Notes: generated by a model from the letters alone, not told the origin. DNA of 64,000 bases from Streptococcus mitis (GCF_013305725.1 NZ_CP047883.1:351001-415000); one strand, 5' to 3'. Positions 26,563 through 37,943 are shown, counted from the stretch's first letter. Numbers and translations are program-made.

Positions 26563-28025
26563 TATTTGTCCTCCAACAACTGCAAAATATCAGCTAATAC
26601 ATTATCAATCTTATGATTTAAAGTTGCTCTTTCCGCTTGATAATTCTGAATCAACTCAAAGGGATTTAAGATTTCCTCTTCCTCTTTTGGAAAACCACAC
26701 TGGTCTAAATTATAATTCAACTCAGCCAATTCACTAGGTGTAAATGATTTAGATTTGTAGAACTTACCTTCCAGAATCTCTTCACGATTTTCCCACCAGT
26801 CACGAACAGGATTGAAGTGTTCTGACTTCATTGGCTTAGTTTTCGAGAAATTTTTATAACCATCTGGCATATCTAAACGATAAAACCAAGTTTCTTCTGT
26901 TTTCTTTGTTTTATCAAAGAAAAGAATGTTCGTATGGATTCCTGTATACGGTGCAAAGACACTATGAGGCAACCTAATAATCGTATGCAAGTTGAACTCG
27001 TCTACCAGTTTTTGTTTCAAGCGAGTTTTTACACCTTCACCAAATAGAAAACCATCAGGTAAAATAACTCCAACACGACCATTTTCTTTCAAACGATACA
27101 TAATGACAGCCATAAATAAATCAGCTGTTTCAGAACTCCGTAATTCTGCTGGAAAGTTATTTTTTATTGTTTCTAATTCTGACCCTCCAAAAGGTGGATT
27201 CATCATAATAATGTCAAATTTTTCATCATCCGTATATTCACGAACATTTCTCTCCAGAGTATTTCCGTGAACAATTTTAGGGTCATCAATTTCGTGAAGA
27301 AACAGATTTGTAACTGCTAAAAGATGAGGAAATGCTTTCTTTTCAATACCAAAAACAGCTGTATTATATTTTTTGGTATCTTCACTAGTTTTACGTTGAC
27401 TACTTAAACGGTTCAGAGTCGAAGTCAAGAAGCCTCCTGTTCCGCAAGCAAGGTCTGCCATTGATTCTCCAAGTTTTGGGTCAAGGACTTCGGCGATAAA
27501 ATCAGTCGCTGCACGTGGCGTATAAAATTCTCCTGAGTTCCCAGCATTTTGAATATCTTTAAGAATTTTTTCGTAAATATCATTAAACGAATGACGATCT
27601 TCAGGGCTATTGAAATCAACTTCATCAATAACATTGATGACTTGGCGTAACAAGACGCCATTTTTCATATAGTTGTTCGCATCTTCAAAAGCTGATTTAA
27701 CAATCGTTTTTCGAATAGGCATATTTGAAGTTATTTCAAGCTCTTTCAACTCTTTGAATAACTTGTTATTGACAAAATCAAGTAATTCATCGCCTGTCAA
27801 TACCCGTTCCCCATTTTGAGAATGAGCCCAATTCCGCCATTTTAATCCCTCTGGGATAATTGACTTATACTCGTCTTCTTCTAATTCCCAAACCATTTCA
27901 CGGCTATCATAAATTTTTAAGAATAATAACCAAGACATTTGCTCAATACGTTGAGCATCACCATTAACACCAGCATCGTTTCGAGTGATATCTTGAATTC
28001 TTTTTACAAATGATGTAATTGACAT
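26562..28025 (-). CDS. hsdM: Type I restriction-modification DNA methyltransferase subunit
   Basis: 487 residues. It has the N-terminal HsdM helical domain, SAM motif I (MADLACGTGGFL) and the adenine-methylase motif IV NPPF (IMMNPPFGGSE). With HsdS it methylates N6-adenine in the recognised sequence; with HsdR added it restricts unmethylated DNA. It lies 12 bases after hsdR and overlaps hsdS by one base, so the three are one transcript. Confidence 0.95.
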   Translation of the reverse strand: MSITSFVKRIQDITRNDAGVNGDAQRIEQMSWLLFLKIYDSREMVWELEEDEYKSIIPEGLKWRNWAHSQNGERVLTGDELLDFVNNKLFKELKELEITSNMPIRKTIVKSAFEDANNYMKNGVLLRQVINVIDEVDFNSPEDRHSFNDIYEKILKDIQNAGNSGEFYTPRAATDFIAEVLDPKLGESMADLACGTGGFLTSTLNRLSSQRKTSEDTKKYNTAVFGIEKKAFPHLLAVTNLFLHEIDDPKIVHGNTLERNVREYTDDEKFDIIMMNPPFGGSELETIKNNFPAELRSSETADLFMAVIMYRLKENGRVGVILPDGFLFGEGVKTRLKQKLVDEFNLHTIIRLPHSVFAPYTGIHTNILFFDKTKKTEETWFYRLDMPDGYKNFSKTKPMKSEHFNPVRDWWENREEILEGKFYKSKSFTPSELAELNYNLDQCGFPKEEEEILNPFELIQNYQAERATLNHKIDNVLADILQLLEDK

Positions 28026-28037
28026 ACTTTCCTTTCA

Positions 28038-30371
28038 TTAAGCTACTGTAAATAGCTCTTTCTCCAATTCTTTAATTGCTTGTAAATATCGTTTTTTATC
28101 TCCAAAATAAGTATTGATGATTTTGAAGGTTCCACCATATATCTGAAATTCTGGAAGTTTTAATGTTTCAATGCTTTCGAGTTCTCCAATACCTTTATCC
28201 ATGTATTTGTCCAGTAAAATTTCCAAAACAGCACGTGCTTCTTCACTATATTTATATAAATATCCGCTTTGTTTGAGTTTATTGATACGTTCCGTTTTGG
28301 TTAATTCTTTTTGGCCATAGGCAAGTTTTAGGAGTAAATCAAAATCATCGATTTCTTGTTCTGATATTCCCTCCGACTCTCGAATAGCATCTAGATAAAC
28401 TCCTTTTTTATAAAGTTCGTCTAAGATAAGCTTCTTTTTATCCGCCGTATGCCAAACTGTGATAAAATCGTTCAAAGTGGCGTAGCTACCTAAGATATTC
28501 TTCCGAGTGTAGTCGGTCAGGCTTTCGGTAATCAGTTTCCCGTTTTCATCCAATACTTGAACAGTAGAATTAAGAATGGTAACCTGCTTGTCTGTAACGA
28601 TATATTTTTCTACTGGGTCACCTTCCTCACCTACGAAACTGGGCGTAGAACCACTGACTGTTTTCGCACCTGTTTCCAGCACCTTCACTGGCTCACCATC
28701 AAAATCAGGGTCAGCAAACAAATTGGTAACATTTCGAAAATCAATAATCGTAAAAAATTCTTTCCCTTTTTGAGGGTAGAGACGAGTTCCACGACCAATA
28801 ATTTGTTTAAACTCAGTCATGGATTGGATATTAGAGTCTAAAACAATCAAACGACATGTTTTAGCATTAACTCCTGTCGTTAATAATTTAGACGTTGTTA
28901 CAATAGCGGGAAAATTAGAATTGACATCCATAAAGTTATCCAGTTGAGCTTTTCCTTCAGCGTTGTCACCAGTTACTTGCATAATATAACGATAGTCTTC
29001 TTGGACTAAGTCTAGATTCTCTTTTATAAGTGCAGCACGCATTCGCTCGGCATGGTCAATATCAACACAAAAAACAATTGTTTTATCAAATCGTGCATTG
29101 TTTTGCTTCATATAATCAGAAACAAACTTGGCAACTCTTTGAGTTCTATCATCAATGACAATGGTTTTGTCAAAATCTTTCCTGTCGTAGTACCTATCTT
29201 CTATTAATTGTCCGTTAGCATCAACTTTTCCAGTTTCTGGACGATAACCATCCACATCCACATCTAAATTAACCCTCATAACACGATATGGAGCCAAAAA
29301 ACCATCCTCGATTCCCTGTTTTAAACTATAAGTATAGATTGGCTCACCAAAGTATTCCATATTGGAAGCATTCTTGGTTTCTTTAGGAGTAGCGGTCATC
29401 CCAATTTGTGTAGCAGAACTGAAATAATCAATCACCTTACGCCAGTTACTGTCTTCCTTAGCTGAGCCACGGTGTGCTTCATCAATTATGATTAAATCAA
29501 AGAAGTCTTTGTCAAACTTTTGATAATGTGTTTCAGTTCCATCTTCACCAGTTAGCTGCTGATAAAGTCCTAGATAAATTTCAAAAGAATTTAATTTTTC
29601 AGGAGCAGTCAAAAGTTTTGGTGTAATTTTCGTCATTACCTTTTCGAATGGCTTAAAGTCTTCAGCCATCGTTTGGTCTACTAAGATGTTTCTATCTGCT
29701 AAGAATAAAACTCGTTTAGCCAAACCAGCTTTTCGAAGGCGATGAATAATTTGAAAAGCCATGAACGTTTTCCCTGTTCCTGTTGCCATCACAAACATTA
29801 CTCGTTTTTGTCCTCTGGCAACTGTTTCAATAGTACGGTTGATAGCTATTTGCTGATAATAGCGTGGCGTTTTCATTGAGAAGGCGTCTGTATAGTATGG
29901 AGTTGAGATAGCTTCTGTAATTTCGTACGTCAATTCTTTTTCCTTCGTCATACGAGAAAATAATTCTTCACGAGTAGGGAATTCGTCTAACTTCAGCTCA
30001 CGTTCTTCTCTCGTGATACGGTCGTGTTCAATAAAGCCATCACCATTCGAAGAATAAACAAATGGAACATCTAAAATCTCTCCATATTCAATAGCTTGTT
30101 GTAATCCTGCTCGAACGCTGTGTTTATTATCCTTTGCCTCAACAATTGCAATTCGAGTTCCAAATTGGTAATACAGTGAATAGTCTGATTTTTTTCCTTC
30201 TTTACGACGAGCCTTATCTCCTCTAACCTCAATTCGACCATCAGTGAAGTATTCTTCGTAAGCGATATGCTCACCATTTTTCCATCCTTTGGATACAATA
30301 GCAGGAGTCATAAAATTTGCTTTAATATCCTCCTCACTCATTTCTTTCTTAGACTTTATAAACTCAACCAT
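28038..30371 (-). CDS. hsdR: Type I restriction endonuclease subunit R
   Basis: 777 residues from the ATG at 30371, chosen for GGAGG six bases upstream; the frame opens five codons earlier. An N-terminal PD-(D/E)xK nuclease (RIAIVEAKDNKHSV) is followed by a superfamily 2 helicase with Walker A (MATGTGKT), a DEAH box (IIDEAHRGSAKE), SKLLTTGVN and QIIGRGTR. It translocates DNA and cuts at a distance. Position and length match the pneumococcal SpnIII system. Confidence 0.95.
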   Translation of the reverse strand: MVEFIKSKKEMSEEDIKANFMTPAIVSKGWKNGEHIAYEEYFTDGRIEVRGDKARRKEGKKSDYSLYYQFGTRIAIVEAKDNKHSVRAGLQQAIEYGEILDVPFVYSSNGDGFIEHDRITREERELKLDEFPTREELFSRMTKEKELTYEITEAISTPYYTDAFSMKTPRYYQQIAINRTIETVARGQKRVMFVMATGTGKTFMAFQIIHRLRKAGLAKRVLFLADRNILVDQTMAEDFKPFEKVMTKITPKLLTAPEKLNSFEIYLGLYQQLTGEDGTETHYQKFDKDFFDLIIIDEAHRGSAKEDSNWRKVIDYFSSATQIGMTATPKETKNASNMEYFGEPIYTYSLKQGIEDGFLAPYRVMRVNLDVDVDGYRPETGKVDANGQLIEDRYYDRKDFDKTIVIDDRTQRVAKFVSDYMKQNNARFDKTIVFCVDIDHAERMRAALIKENLDLVQEDYRYIMQVTGDNAEGKAQLDNFMDVNSNFPAIVTTSKLLTTGVNAKTCRLIVLDSNIQSMTEFKQIIGRGTRLYPQKGKEFFTIIDFRNVTNLFADPDFDGEPVKVLETGAKTVSGSTPSFVGEEGDPVEKYIVTDKQVTILNSTVQVLDENGKLITESLTDYTRKNILGSYATLNDFITVWHTADKKKLILDELYKKGVYLDAIRESEGISEQEIDDFDLLLKLAYGQKELTKTERINKLKQSGYLYKYSEEARAVLEILLDKYMDKGIGELESIETLKLPEFQIYGGTFKIINTYFGDKKRYLQAIKELEKELFTVA

Positions 30372-30438
30372 ATTGAACCTCCGCATTCTAAAAGTCTACT
30401 TCTCCATAAAATAAACTATCAGAACAAATTATACTTCT

Positions 30439-30444
30439 ATTATA
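30439..30444 (-). promoter_or_regulatory. Probable hsdRMS promoter
   Basis: TATAAT with TG extension on the minus strand, 68 bases before the hsdR start; no good -35 is visible. The remaining ~230 bases up to 30680 hold AT-rich sequence in which I see no gene or clear structure. Confidence 0.5.
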
Positions 30445-30679
30445 TCACACTTATAAAAACACTCTGCTGAATTGTTGAAAATAAGTATGCAATATACTTT
30501 CGCATTGCGTCAGATTATCTCCGCATAACACCGCTATTTTTCAAAAATAAATAATCACATTTAAACATTTTGAAAGTATAAAATATCTACATCAGCAGTT
30601 CAAAAATTGGCGTAAATTTTACCATAATATTTTTGTTTAAATAAAGATTTTTTATGTCAAACGGATTTTAACGAGGCGG

Positions 30680-30874
30680 ATGTTTCCTATTTTGCTTCTC
30701 TTTTTAGCTCTACTACCGGTTTTCTCAAAGTTTGTCAGTGGAGGTAGTTCTTTCAGTTGGGTAGTGTTTTTGATTTTCATAATAGATTGGGTTTTATTGA
30801 TAGTTTTTGCGATTCAGATTTCTTATATTTTTTGGAGATTGTTTCAAAAGTGGAAAGAATTATCTGATAAATAA
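30680..30874 (+). CDS. Small two-helix membrane protein, unknown function
   Basis: 64 residues with two hydrophobic segments (FPILLLFLALLPVFSKF and VVFLIFIIDWVLLIVFAIQIS) and a basic C-terminus (RLFQKWKELSDK). I do not recognise a family. A GAGG lies only three bases before the ATG, closer than usual, so translation is uncertain. It is 34 bases upstream of the DUF2812-type gene and could be cotranscribed. Confidence 0.5.
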   Translation: MFPILLLFLALLPVFSKFVSGGSSFSWVVFLIFIIDWVLLIVFAIQISYIFWRLFQKWKELSDK

Positions 30875-30908
30875 CGCCAGGCATGTTTTCTAATTTTGGG
30901 GTAAGACA

Positions 30909-31421
30909 ATGAATAGCAGAGTAGAATTTCGGATTTTCACCATTGTTGATTTGGACAAGGAAGAAGAATATTTACATGAGATGCATTTGAAAGGCTGGAG
31001 GTATAGAACTAGTCGTTTTGGTTTGTTCTATTTTGACCAATGTCAACCAGACAATGTCATCTACTGTATCTATGATTCTAGATTTCTTAAAAAATATAAG
31101 CATGAACTGCAAGATTTTAGAAACAGAGGTTGGGAATTGATAGAAGCAGGTTCTTGTTCGATTCTTCATAAATCGTCTTCTCATTTACTTCCAGAGGATC
31201 AAGTTTATATGAGTAAGGGGCTCAGATGGGAAGTTATGCGAAATAGACTTCGTTCATGTACAGTTGCTTTCTCAGGTGGTCTTGTAGTTTGTATGAGTTC
31301 GTTTAGAGAAGATCTTTCTGTGTCTTTCTTCGTTATTTTTCTTTTATATGCTTTTCTGATTTCTTATTTAATTTTTGGTTATTTTAGACTTAACAGGGTA
31401 TACCGAGTAGATAAACAGTAA
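30909..31421 (+). CDS. DUF2812-type membrane protein
   Basis: 170 residues. The N-terminal ~110 residues match the DUF2812 pattern: MHLKGWRYRTSRFGLFYFDQCQPDNVIYCIYD and LQDFRNRGWELIEAGSCSILHK. Two C-terminal helices follow (SFFVIFLLYAFLISYLIFGYF). These proteins are often paired with PadR-type regulators, but none is here. The function is unknown. A short hairpin and the first CIRCE hairpin lie immediately downstream. Confidence 0.78.
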   Translation: MNSRVEFRIFTIVDLDKEEEYLHEMHLKGWRYRTSRFGLFYFDQCQPDNVIYCIYDSRFLKKYKHELQDFRNRGWELIEAGSCSILHKSSSHLLPEDQVYMSKGLRWEVMRNRLRSCTVAFSGGLVVCMSSFREDLSVSFFVIFLLYAFLISYLIFGYFRLNRVYRVDKQ

Positions 31422-31445
31422 GGTTCTAGGTCTTCAGACCGATTT

Positions 31446-31472
31446 TTAGCACTCTTGGTAAAAGAGTGCTAA
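31446..31472 (+). promoter_or_regulatory. CIRCE operator 1 (also a terminator-like hairpin)
   Basis: TTAGCACTC-N9-GAGTGCTAA, a perfect CIRCE, the HrcA operator. As RNA the stem extends to 11 bp with a five-base loop and is followed by six T residues, so it could also terminate the upstream DUF2812-type transcript. Confidence 0.93.
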
Positions 31473-31489
31473 TTTTTTGAGTTTTTATC

Positions 31490-31517
31490 TTGACATTCTC
31501 TTTTAAGGGTGTATAAT
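31490..31517 (+). promoter_or_regulatory. hrcA-grpE-dnaK promoter
   Basis: TTGACA (31490-31495), 16 bases, TATAAT (31512-31517), flanked on both sides by CIRCE elements so that HrcA occludes it. Confidence 0.9.
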
Positions 31518-31528
31518 AGAATCATAAG

Positions 31529-31555
31529 TTAGCACTTGAGTGTATCGAGTGCTAA
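31529..31555 (+). promoter_or_regulatory. CIRCE operator 2
   Basis: TTAGCACTT-N9-GAGTGCTAA, one mismatch from consensus, starting 12 bases after the -10 and spanning the transcription start. Two CIRCEs give tight HrcA repression at normal temperature. Confidence 0.93.
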
Positions 31556-31581
31556 TCGATCAGACAGAGAGGAGTGATGAG

Positions 31582-32616
31582 GTGGTTACAGAGCGTCAGC
31601 AGGATATTTTAAATCTGATTATTGACATCTTTACCAAAACGCACGAACCTGTCGGATCCAAAGCCTTGCAAGAGTCTATTAACTCTAGCAGTGCAACCAT
31701 TCGTAATGACATGGCGGCTCTAGAAAAGCAAGGTTTGCTTGAGAAGGCTCATACTTCAAGTGGTCGGATGCCAAGTGTTGCTGGTTTTCAGTACTATGTA
31801 AAACACTCACTGGATTTTGACCGACTGGCTGAAAATGAGGTTTATGAGATTGTCAAAGCCTTTGATCAGGAATTCTTCAAATTGGAGGATATTCTGCAAG
31901 AGGCTGCTAATCTACTAACAGACTTGAGTGGCTGTACGGTAGTAGCACTGGATGTTGAACCGAGCAGGCAACGTTTAACAGCCTTTGATATCGTTGTTTT
32001 GGGGCAACATACAGCCTTGGCAGTATTCACTCTAGACGAGTCTCGAACGGTTACCAGTCAGTTTCTGATCCCAAGGAACTTCTTGCAGGAGGATTTGCTG
32101 AAACTGAAGAGCATCATTCAGGAACGTTTCCTCGGTTATACCGTTCTAGATATTCACTACAAGATTCGGACGGAGATTCCGCAGATTATCCAGCGTTACT
32201 TTACAACAACGGACAATGTGATTGATCTCTTTGAACATATCTTTAAGGAAATGTTCAACGAAAACATTGTGGTGGCTGGCAAGGTCAATCTCTTGAATTT
32301 TGCCAATCTGGCAGCTTATCAGTTCTTTGACCAACCGCAAAAGGTGGCCTTGGAGATTCGTGAGGGGCTGCATGAGGATCAGATGCAAAATGTCCGTGTT
32401 GCAGACAGTCAAGAGTCCTGTCTAGCTGACCTAGCGGTGATTAGTAGCAAGTTCCTCATTCCTTATCGGGGAGTTGGAATTCTAGCGATTATCGGTCCAG
32501 TCAATCTGGATTACCAACAGCTAATCAACCAAGTCAATGTGGTCAACCGTGTTTTGACCATGAAGTTGACAGATTTTTACCGCTACCTCAGCAGTAATCA
32601 TTACGAAGTACATTAA
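31582..32616 (+). CDS. hrcA: Heat-inducible transcription repressor HrcA
   Basis: 344 residues from the GTG at 31582, behind AGAGGAGTGATGAG; the open frame extends 14 codons upstream into the CIRCE, which cannot be coding. The N-terminal winged helix ([45 protein letters not shown]) binds CIRCE. The GAF-like domain and dimer segment follow. GroEL normally activates HrcA, so misfolded protein releases repression. It heads the grpE-dnaK operon. Confidence 0.96.
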   Translation: MVTERQQDILNLIIDIFTKTHEPVGSKALQESINSSSATIRNDMAALEKQGLLEKAHTSSGRMPSVAGFQYYVKHSLDFDRLAENEVYEIVKAFDQEFFKLEDILQEAANLLTDLSGCTVVALDVEPSRQRLTAFDIVVLGQHTALAVFTLDESRTVTSQFLIPRNFLQEDLLKLKSIIQERFLGYTVLDIHYKIRTEIPQIIQRYFTTTDNVIDLFEHIFKEMFNENIVVAGKVNLLNFANLAAYQFFDQPQKVALEIREGLHEDQMQNVRVADSQESCLADLAVISSKFLIPYRGVGILAIIGPVNLDYQQLINQVNVVNRVLTMKLTDFYRYLSSNHYEVH

Positions 32617-32642
32617 GATTGAAATCATTAAAGGAGGCGAAA

Positions 32643-33167
32643 ATGGCCCAAGATATAAAAAATGAAGAAGTAGAAGAAGTCCAAGAAGAGGAAGTTGTGG
32701 AAACAGCTGAAGAAACAACTCCTGAAAAGTCTGAGTTGGACTTGGCAAATGAACGTGCAGATGAGTTCGAAAACAAATACCTTCGCGCTCATGCGGAAAT
32801 GCAAAATATCCAACGCCGTGCCAATGAAGAGCGTCAAAACTTGCAACGTTATCGTAGCCAGGACTTGGCAAAAGCGATTCTTCCTTCTTTGGATAACCTT
32901 GAGCGTGCACTTGCAGTTGAAGGTTTGACAGATGATGTGAAGAAGGGCTTGGAAATGGTGCAAGAAAGCTTGATTCATGCTTTGAAAGAAGAAGGAATCG
33001 AAGAAATCGCAGCTGACGGTGAATTTGACCATAACTACCATATGGCCATCCAAACTCTCCCAGCAGACGATGAACACCCAGCAGATACCATCGCCCAAGT
33101 TTTCCAAAAAGGCTACAAACTCCATGACCGCATCCTACGCCCAGCAATGGTAGTGGTGTACAACTAA
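32643..33167 (+). CDS. grpE: Nucleotide exchange factor GrpE
   Basis: 174 residues from the ATG at 32643, with AAAGGAGG upstream. It has an acidic N-terminus, a long coiled coil ([21 protein letters not shown]), and the C-terminal beta domain ending [11 protein letters not shown]. It releases ADP from DnaK. The stop codon is abutted directly by an intergenic repeat. Confidence 0.96.
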   Translation: MAQDIKNEEVEEVQEEEVVETAEETTPEKSELDLANERADEFENKYLRAHAEMQNIQRRANEERQNLQRYRSQDLAKAILPSLDNLERALAVEGLTDDVKKGLEMVQESLIHALKEEGIEEIAADGEFDHNYHMAIQTLPADDEHPADTIAQVFQKGYKLHDRILRPAMVVVYN

Positions 33168-33279
33168 GATACAAAGCCCGTAAAAAGCTCACAGTAAAAA
33201 TAGGAGATTGACGAAGTGTTCGATGAACACAAGGAAATCTATCTTTTTTACCCAGAGCTTAGGGCGTGTTCGATTAGGC
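33168..33279 (+). repeat. Short interspersed repeat, family 1, copy R1
   Basis: About 112 bases starting at the base after the grpE stop. It shares ACAAAGCCCGT, AAAATAGGA, a central hairpin, ATCTATCTTTTTT and TTAGGGCGTGTTCGATT with copies at 35368 and (inverted) 36532. The hairpin arms here are TGTTC/GAACA, unlike the other copies, so the stem is kept while the sequence changes. It could belong to one of the known pneumococcal small repeat families (RUP or SPRITE); I cannot confirm which. Confidence 0.75.
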
Positions 33280-33393
33280 AATTCTGACGGTTGCAACATA
33301 TATAATAGAAACCTTGTCCGAAACGACAATAAACTATGAAGAAAGATAAAAAGTAGTTTAGCTTTGCAATAGTGAGCGAAGCGAACCAAAGAC

Positions 33394-33507
33394 GATACTC
33401 TTCGCCGTGGCGTTATTTGCGCAAACTTTGAGACCTTAGGCTCAAAGTTTAGTCAAAGAGATTGACGAAGTCAAGCTCTGACGGCGCCGCCACCTAAGAA
33501 GAGTATC
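33394..33507 (+). repeat. Structured intergenic repeat, family 2, copy A
   Basis: Long outer arms (starting GATACTCTTC at 33394 and ending GAAGAGTATC at 33507) enclose two hairpins. The first (33423-33450) has arms AAACTTTGAG/CTCAAAGTTT; the second is centred on GACGAAGTC. The same plan recurs at 37836 and 52830. It lies in the dnaK leader, 36 bases before the start. Between R1 and this element (33280-33393) I see nothing definite. Confidence 0.7.
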
Positions 33508-33531
33508 AAAAAGAAAGAATATAAAATTTAA

Positions 33532-35367
<1,836 letters not shown>

Positions 35368-35480
35368 GATGCAAAGCCCGTTAAAACCTCACAGTGAAAA
35401 TAGGAAATCTGACGCAGAAACTTTAGTTTCTAGAAAGATTTATCTTTTTCACCAAGAGGTTAGGGCGTGCTCGATTCGGT
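35368..35480 (+). repeat. Short interspersed repeat, family 1, copy R2
   Basis: About 113 bases starting at the base after the dnaK stop, exactly as R1 does at grpE. The central hairpin arms are GAAACT/AGTTTC. The conserved blocks AAAGCCCGT, AAAATAGGAAATCTGACGC, AGATTTATCTTTTT and TTAGGGCGTGCTCGATTCGG are the clearest of the three copies. Confidence 0.78.
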
Positions 35481-35499
35481 AAGATGTTGAGGTATTAAT

Positions 35500-35742
35500 A
35501 TGAATGATAGAGTTGAATTGGAACTCATCTCTGATGAAACACATGAAAATGGTACATATGATGAGAGAGTGAGAACTTATAAATGCCCTTGTGGTCAAGG
35601 AACTGTCGTCTGGTCTAAAGAACGTCCGAATGGTAGTGGTTACGGCTATCAAGCAACTTTTTCAGATGCATTTTGCTATTGTGACAATTGTAAAGATAAA
35701 TATGATGTTAGCGAATGGAAAGGCTATGCGATTCCGCTATAA
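35500..35742 (+). CDS. Small cysteine-rich protein, unknown function
   Basis: 80 residues with CPCGQG and CYCDNC, a four- to five-cysteine arrangement suggesting one bound zinc. No hydrophobic segment. I do not recognise a named family. The ATG at 35500 has only a weak purine stretch (TTGAGG, about nine bases upstream) as ribosome site. It lies between dnaK and a DJ-1-like gene, where short variable genes occur in streptococci. Confidence 0.65.
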   Translation: MNDRVELELISDETHENGTYDERVRTYKCPCGQGTVVWSKERPNGSGYGYQATFSDAFCYCDNCKDKYDVSEWKGYAIPL

Positions 35743-35812
35743 ATCATAAAATATGGAAATCCAGAGGTTGCAACCCAGCCTCTGTTTTTCGATAAAATAG
35801 AGGATGTTGCGT

Positions 35813-36445
35813 ATGAAAAAAGTACTTTGTGTCATTTATCCTAATTTTTCTCTTTATGAGATAACCACTTTAACAAGTGCTTTAGCTCTGTCTTTTGATA
35901 TCACGATTGATTATGTAGCTTCTGAGAATTCGATGGTGGTCTCTGAGGATGGTTTGTCCTGTCAACCGACGAAAACATTGGATCAGATCCGTATAGAAGA
36001 TTATTCTTGTGTGATTTTGCCGGGAATGGTAAATATAGGTCCTGCTCTACAAGATGAGAAATTGATCTCGTTTTTGAGAAGTCTTAATGAGCAAGATATC
36101 CTAATTGCAGCCATTTCTTCAGCGCCCCTTTTATTGGCGAAAGCAGGCTTATTGAACGATACGAAATTTACAGGTGGGATTTGGCAAAACTTCTTTGACT
36201 ATTTTGAATTTCTTCCACGTGAGAATTTCCACCCCAAACTGGTTGTGCAAGATAAAAATATCATTACGGCTATAGGCTTTGCGCATCAAGAGTTTGCAAG
36301 AAAAGTGATTTTCGGTTTAGGGTTGGCAGAGAATACGGACAACTATTTTAGAGAACAGAACGAGTATGCTGAAGAGGATTTGATATTTACTCTATCAGAT
36401 GAAGAGTTTAATCAAGTGAAGCAGAGTATAGAAAACAGCCTCTAA
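35813..36445 (+). CDS. DJ-1/PfpI family protein lacking the usual nucleophile cysteine
   Basis: 210 residues from the ATG at 35813, nine bases after GAGG; an ATG three codons upstream is also possible. The DJ-1/ThiJ/PfpI fold is clear: VLCVIYPNFSLYEITTL at the start, VILPGM and ITAIGFAHQEFARKVI. At the nucleophile elbow, where DJ-1 has AICAGP, this protein reads AISSAP, so the reactive cysteine is serine. Catalysis by the usual DJ-1 chemistry is therefore doubtful; a binding or sensing role is possible. Confidence 0.85.
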   Translation: MKKVLCVIYPNFSLYEITTLTSALALSFDITIDYVASENSMVVSEDGLSCQPTKTLDQIRIEDYSCVILPGMVNIGPALQDEKLISFLRSLNEQDILIAAISSAPLLLAKAGLLNDTKFTGGIWQNFFDYFEFLPRENFHPKLVVQDKNIITAIGFAHQEFARKVIFGLGLAENTDNYFREQNEYAEEDLIFTLSDEEFNQVKQSIENSL

Positions 36446-36531
36446 AGATTTACATGAAAATTATAGAAAGGAACAAAGGTGTTCGTAACTGAACACGGGT
36501 TCCCAAATTTCTTACTCAATATAACAGAAAG

Positions 36532-36640
36532 GAATTGAACCCGACCTAAATTCTCGGAAAAAAGATAAATCTGCCTAGGAGCATCGCTCCAGCGTCAGAT
36601 TTCCTATTTTTCAGTCGAATTTTACGGTCTTGGTATCTTG
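36532..36640 (-). repeat. Short interspersed repeat, family 1, copy R3 (inverted)
   Basis: On the minus strand the blocks AAAAATAGGAAATCTGACGC, AGATTTATCTTTTTT and a TTAGGTCGGGTTCAATTC end correspond to R2. The hairpin arms are GGAGC/GCTCC, different again. It ends one base before the dnaJ ATG, so it forms the whole proximal leader of dnaJ. A separate hairpin (GTGTTC/GAACAC, 36479-36496) lies just upstream. Confidence 0.75.
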
Positions 36641-36641
36641 T

Positions 36642-37778
36642 ATGAACAATACTGAATTTTATGATCGTCTGGGGGTGTCAAAAAACGCTTCGGCAGACGA
36701 AATCAAAAAGGCTTATCGTAAGCTTTCGAAAAAATATCACCCAGATATCAACAAGGAGCCTGGTGCTGAGGAAAAGTACAAGGAAGTTCAGGAAGCCTAT
36801 GAGACTTTGAGTGACGACCAAAAACGGGCTGCCTATGACCAATATGGTGCGACTGGAGCCAACGGTGGCTTTGGTGGTGCTGGTGGTTTCGGCGGTTTCG
36901 ATGGGGCAGGAGGCTTCGGTGGTTTTGAGGACATCTTCTCAAGTTTCTTCGGCGGAGGCGGTGCTTCGCGCAATCCAAACGCTCCTCGCCAAGGGGATGA
37001 CCTCCAGTATCGTGTAAATTTAACCTTTGAAGAAGCTATTTTCGGAGCTGAAAAAGAAGTTAAGTACAACCGTGAAGCAAGCTGTCGTACATGTAATGGC
37101 TCTGGTGCTAAGCCAGGGACAAGTCCAGTCACTTGTGGACGCTGTCATGGCGCTGGTGTCATTAACGTCGATACACAGACTCCGCTTGGTATGATGCGTC
37201 GCCAAGTAACCTGTGATGTCTGTCATGGTCGCGGAAAAGAAATCAAAGATCCATGTACAACCTGTCACGGAACAGGTCATGAAAAACAAGCCCATAGTGT
37301 ACATGTCAAAATCCCTGCTGGTGTGGAAACTGGGCAACAAATTCGCCTAGCCGGTCAGGGTGAAGCAGGATTTAACGGTGGACCATACGGTGACTTGTAT
37401 GTAGTAGTTTCTGTGGAAGCTAGCGATAAGTTTGAACGTGAAGGAACGACTATTTTCTACAATCTCAACCTCAACTTTGTCCAAGCGGCTCTTGGTGATA
37501 CAGTAGATATTCCAACTGTTCACGGTGATGTTGAATTGGTTATTCCAGAGGGAACTCAGACTGGTAAGAAATTCCGTTTACGTGGTAAGGGAGCTCCGAG
37601 CCTTCGTGGCGGTGCAGTTGGTGACCAATACGTTACCGTTAATGTCGTAACACCGACAGGCTTGAACGACCGCCAAAAAGCAGCGCTTAAAGAATTCGCA
37701 GCTGCAGGTGATTTGAAAGTCAATCCAAAGAAAAAGGGCTTCTTTGACCATATTAAAGATGCCTTTGAAGGAGAATAA
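36642..37778 (+). CDS. dnaJ: Chaperone DnaJ (Hsp40)
   Basis: 378 residues from the ATG at 36642; four upstream in-frame codons are unlikely to be used. A J domain with HPD ([11 protein letters not shown]), a Gly/Phe-rich linker ([12 protein letters not shown]), four CxxCxGxG zinc motifs (first CRTCNGSG, last CTTCHGTG) and the C-terminal domains are all present, so it is type I DnaJ. It stimulates DnaK ATPase and delivers substrates. No CIRCE is seen near it and its ribosome site is poor, the leader being repeat-derived. Confidence 0.96.
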   Translation: MNNTEFYDRLGVSKNASADEIKKAYRKLSKKYHPDINKEPGAEEKYKEVQEAYETLSDDQKRAAYDQYGATGANGGFGGAGGFGGFDGAGGFGGFEDIFSSFFGGGGASRNPNAPRQGDDLQYRVNLTFEEAIFGAEKEVKYNREASCRTCNGSGAKPGTSPVTCGRCHGAGVINVDTQTPLGMMRRQVTCDVCHGRGKEIKDPCTTCHGTGHEKQAHSVHVKIPAGVETGQQIRLAGQGEAGFNGGPYGDLYVVVSVEASDKFEREGTTIFYNLNLNFVQAALGDTVDIPTVHGDVELVIPEGTQTGKKFRLRGKGAPSLRGGAVGDQYVTVNVVTPTGLNDRQKAALKEFAAAGDLKVNPKKKGFFDHIKDAFEGE

Positions 37779-37780
37779 AG

Positions 37781-37806
37781 CAAAAAGAGCCGTTGGGCTC
37801 TTTTTG
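37781..37806 (+). terminator. dnaJ terminator
   Basis: Perfect 11-base stem (37781-37791 / 37796-37806), four-base loop, U-rich right arm. Confidence 0.9.
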
Positions 37807-37835
37807 TTTATAGATTTTTTAAAACTTTCCTTAAG

Positions 37836-37943
37836 TAATGACGGACGGTAGCGACCTTCTTCGAAGTTCCATACCTAAACTTTGAGCCTAAGTCTCAAAG
37901 TTTCCGGACACCTGAAACCAAGCTGTTTCAGGTGTTTTCATTA
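37836..37943 (+). repeat. Structured intergenic repeat, family 2, copy B
   Basis: Outer arms TAATGA (37836-37841) and TCATTA (37938-37943) enclose hairpin 1 (37877-37903, arms AAACTTTGAG/CTCAAAGTTT, identical to copy A) and hairpin 2 (37908-37935, arms ACACCTGAAA/TTTCAGGTGT). It lies between the dnaJ terminator and the convergent YtxH-like gene. Confidence 0.7.

Noticed and set aside
32521..33192. Long open frames on the minus strand over grpE
   Set aside because: They mirror the strong codon bias of grpE, have no start signals and their products are low-complexity.
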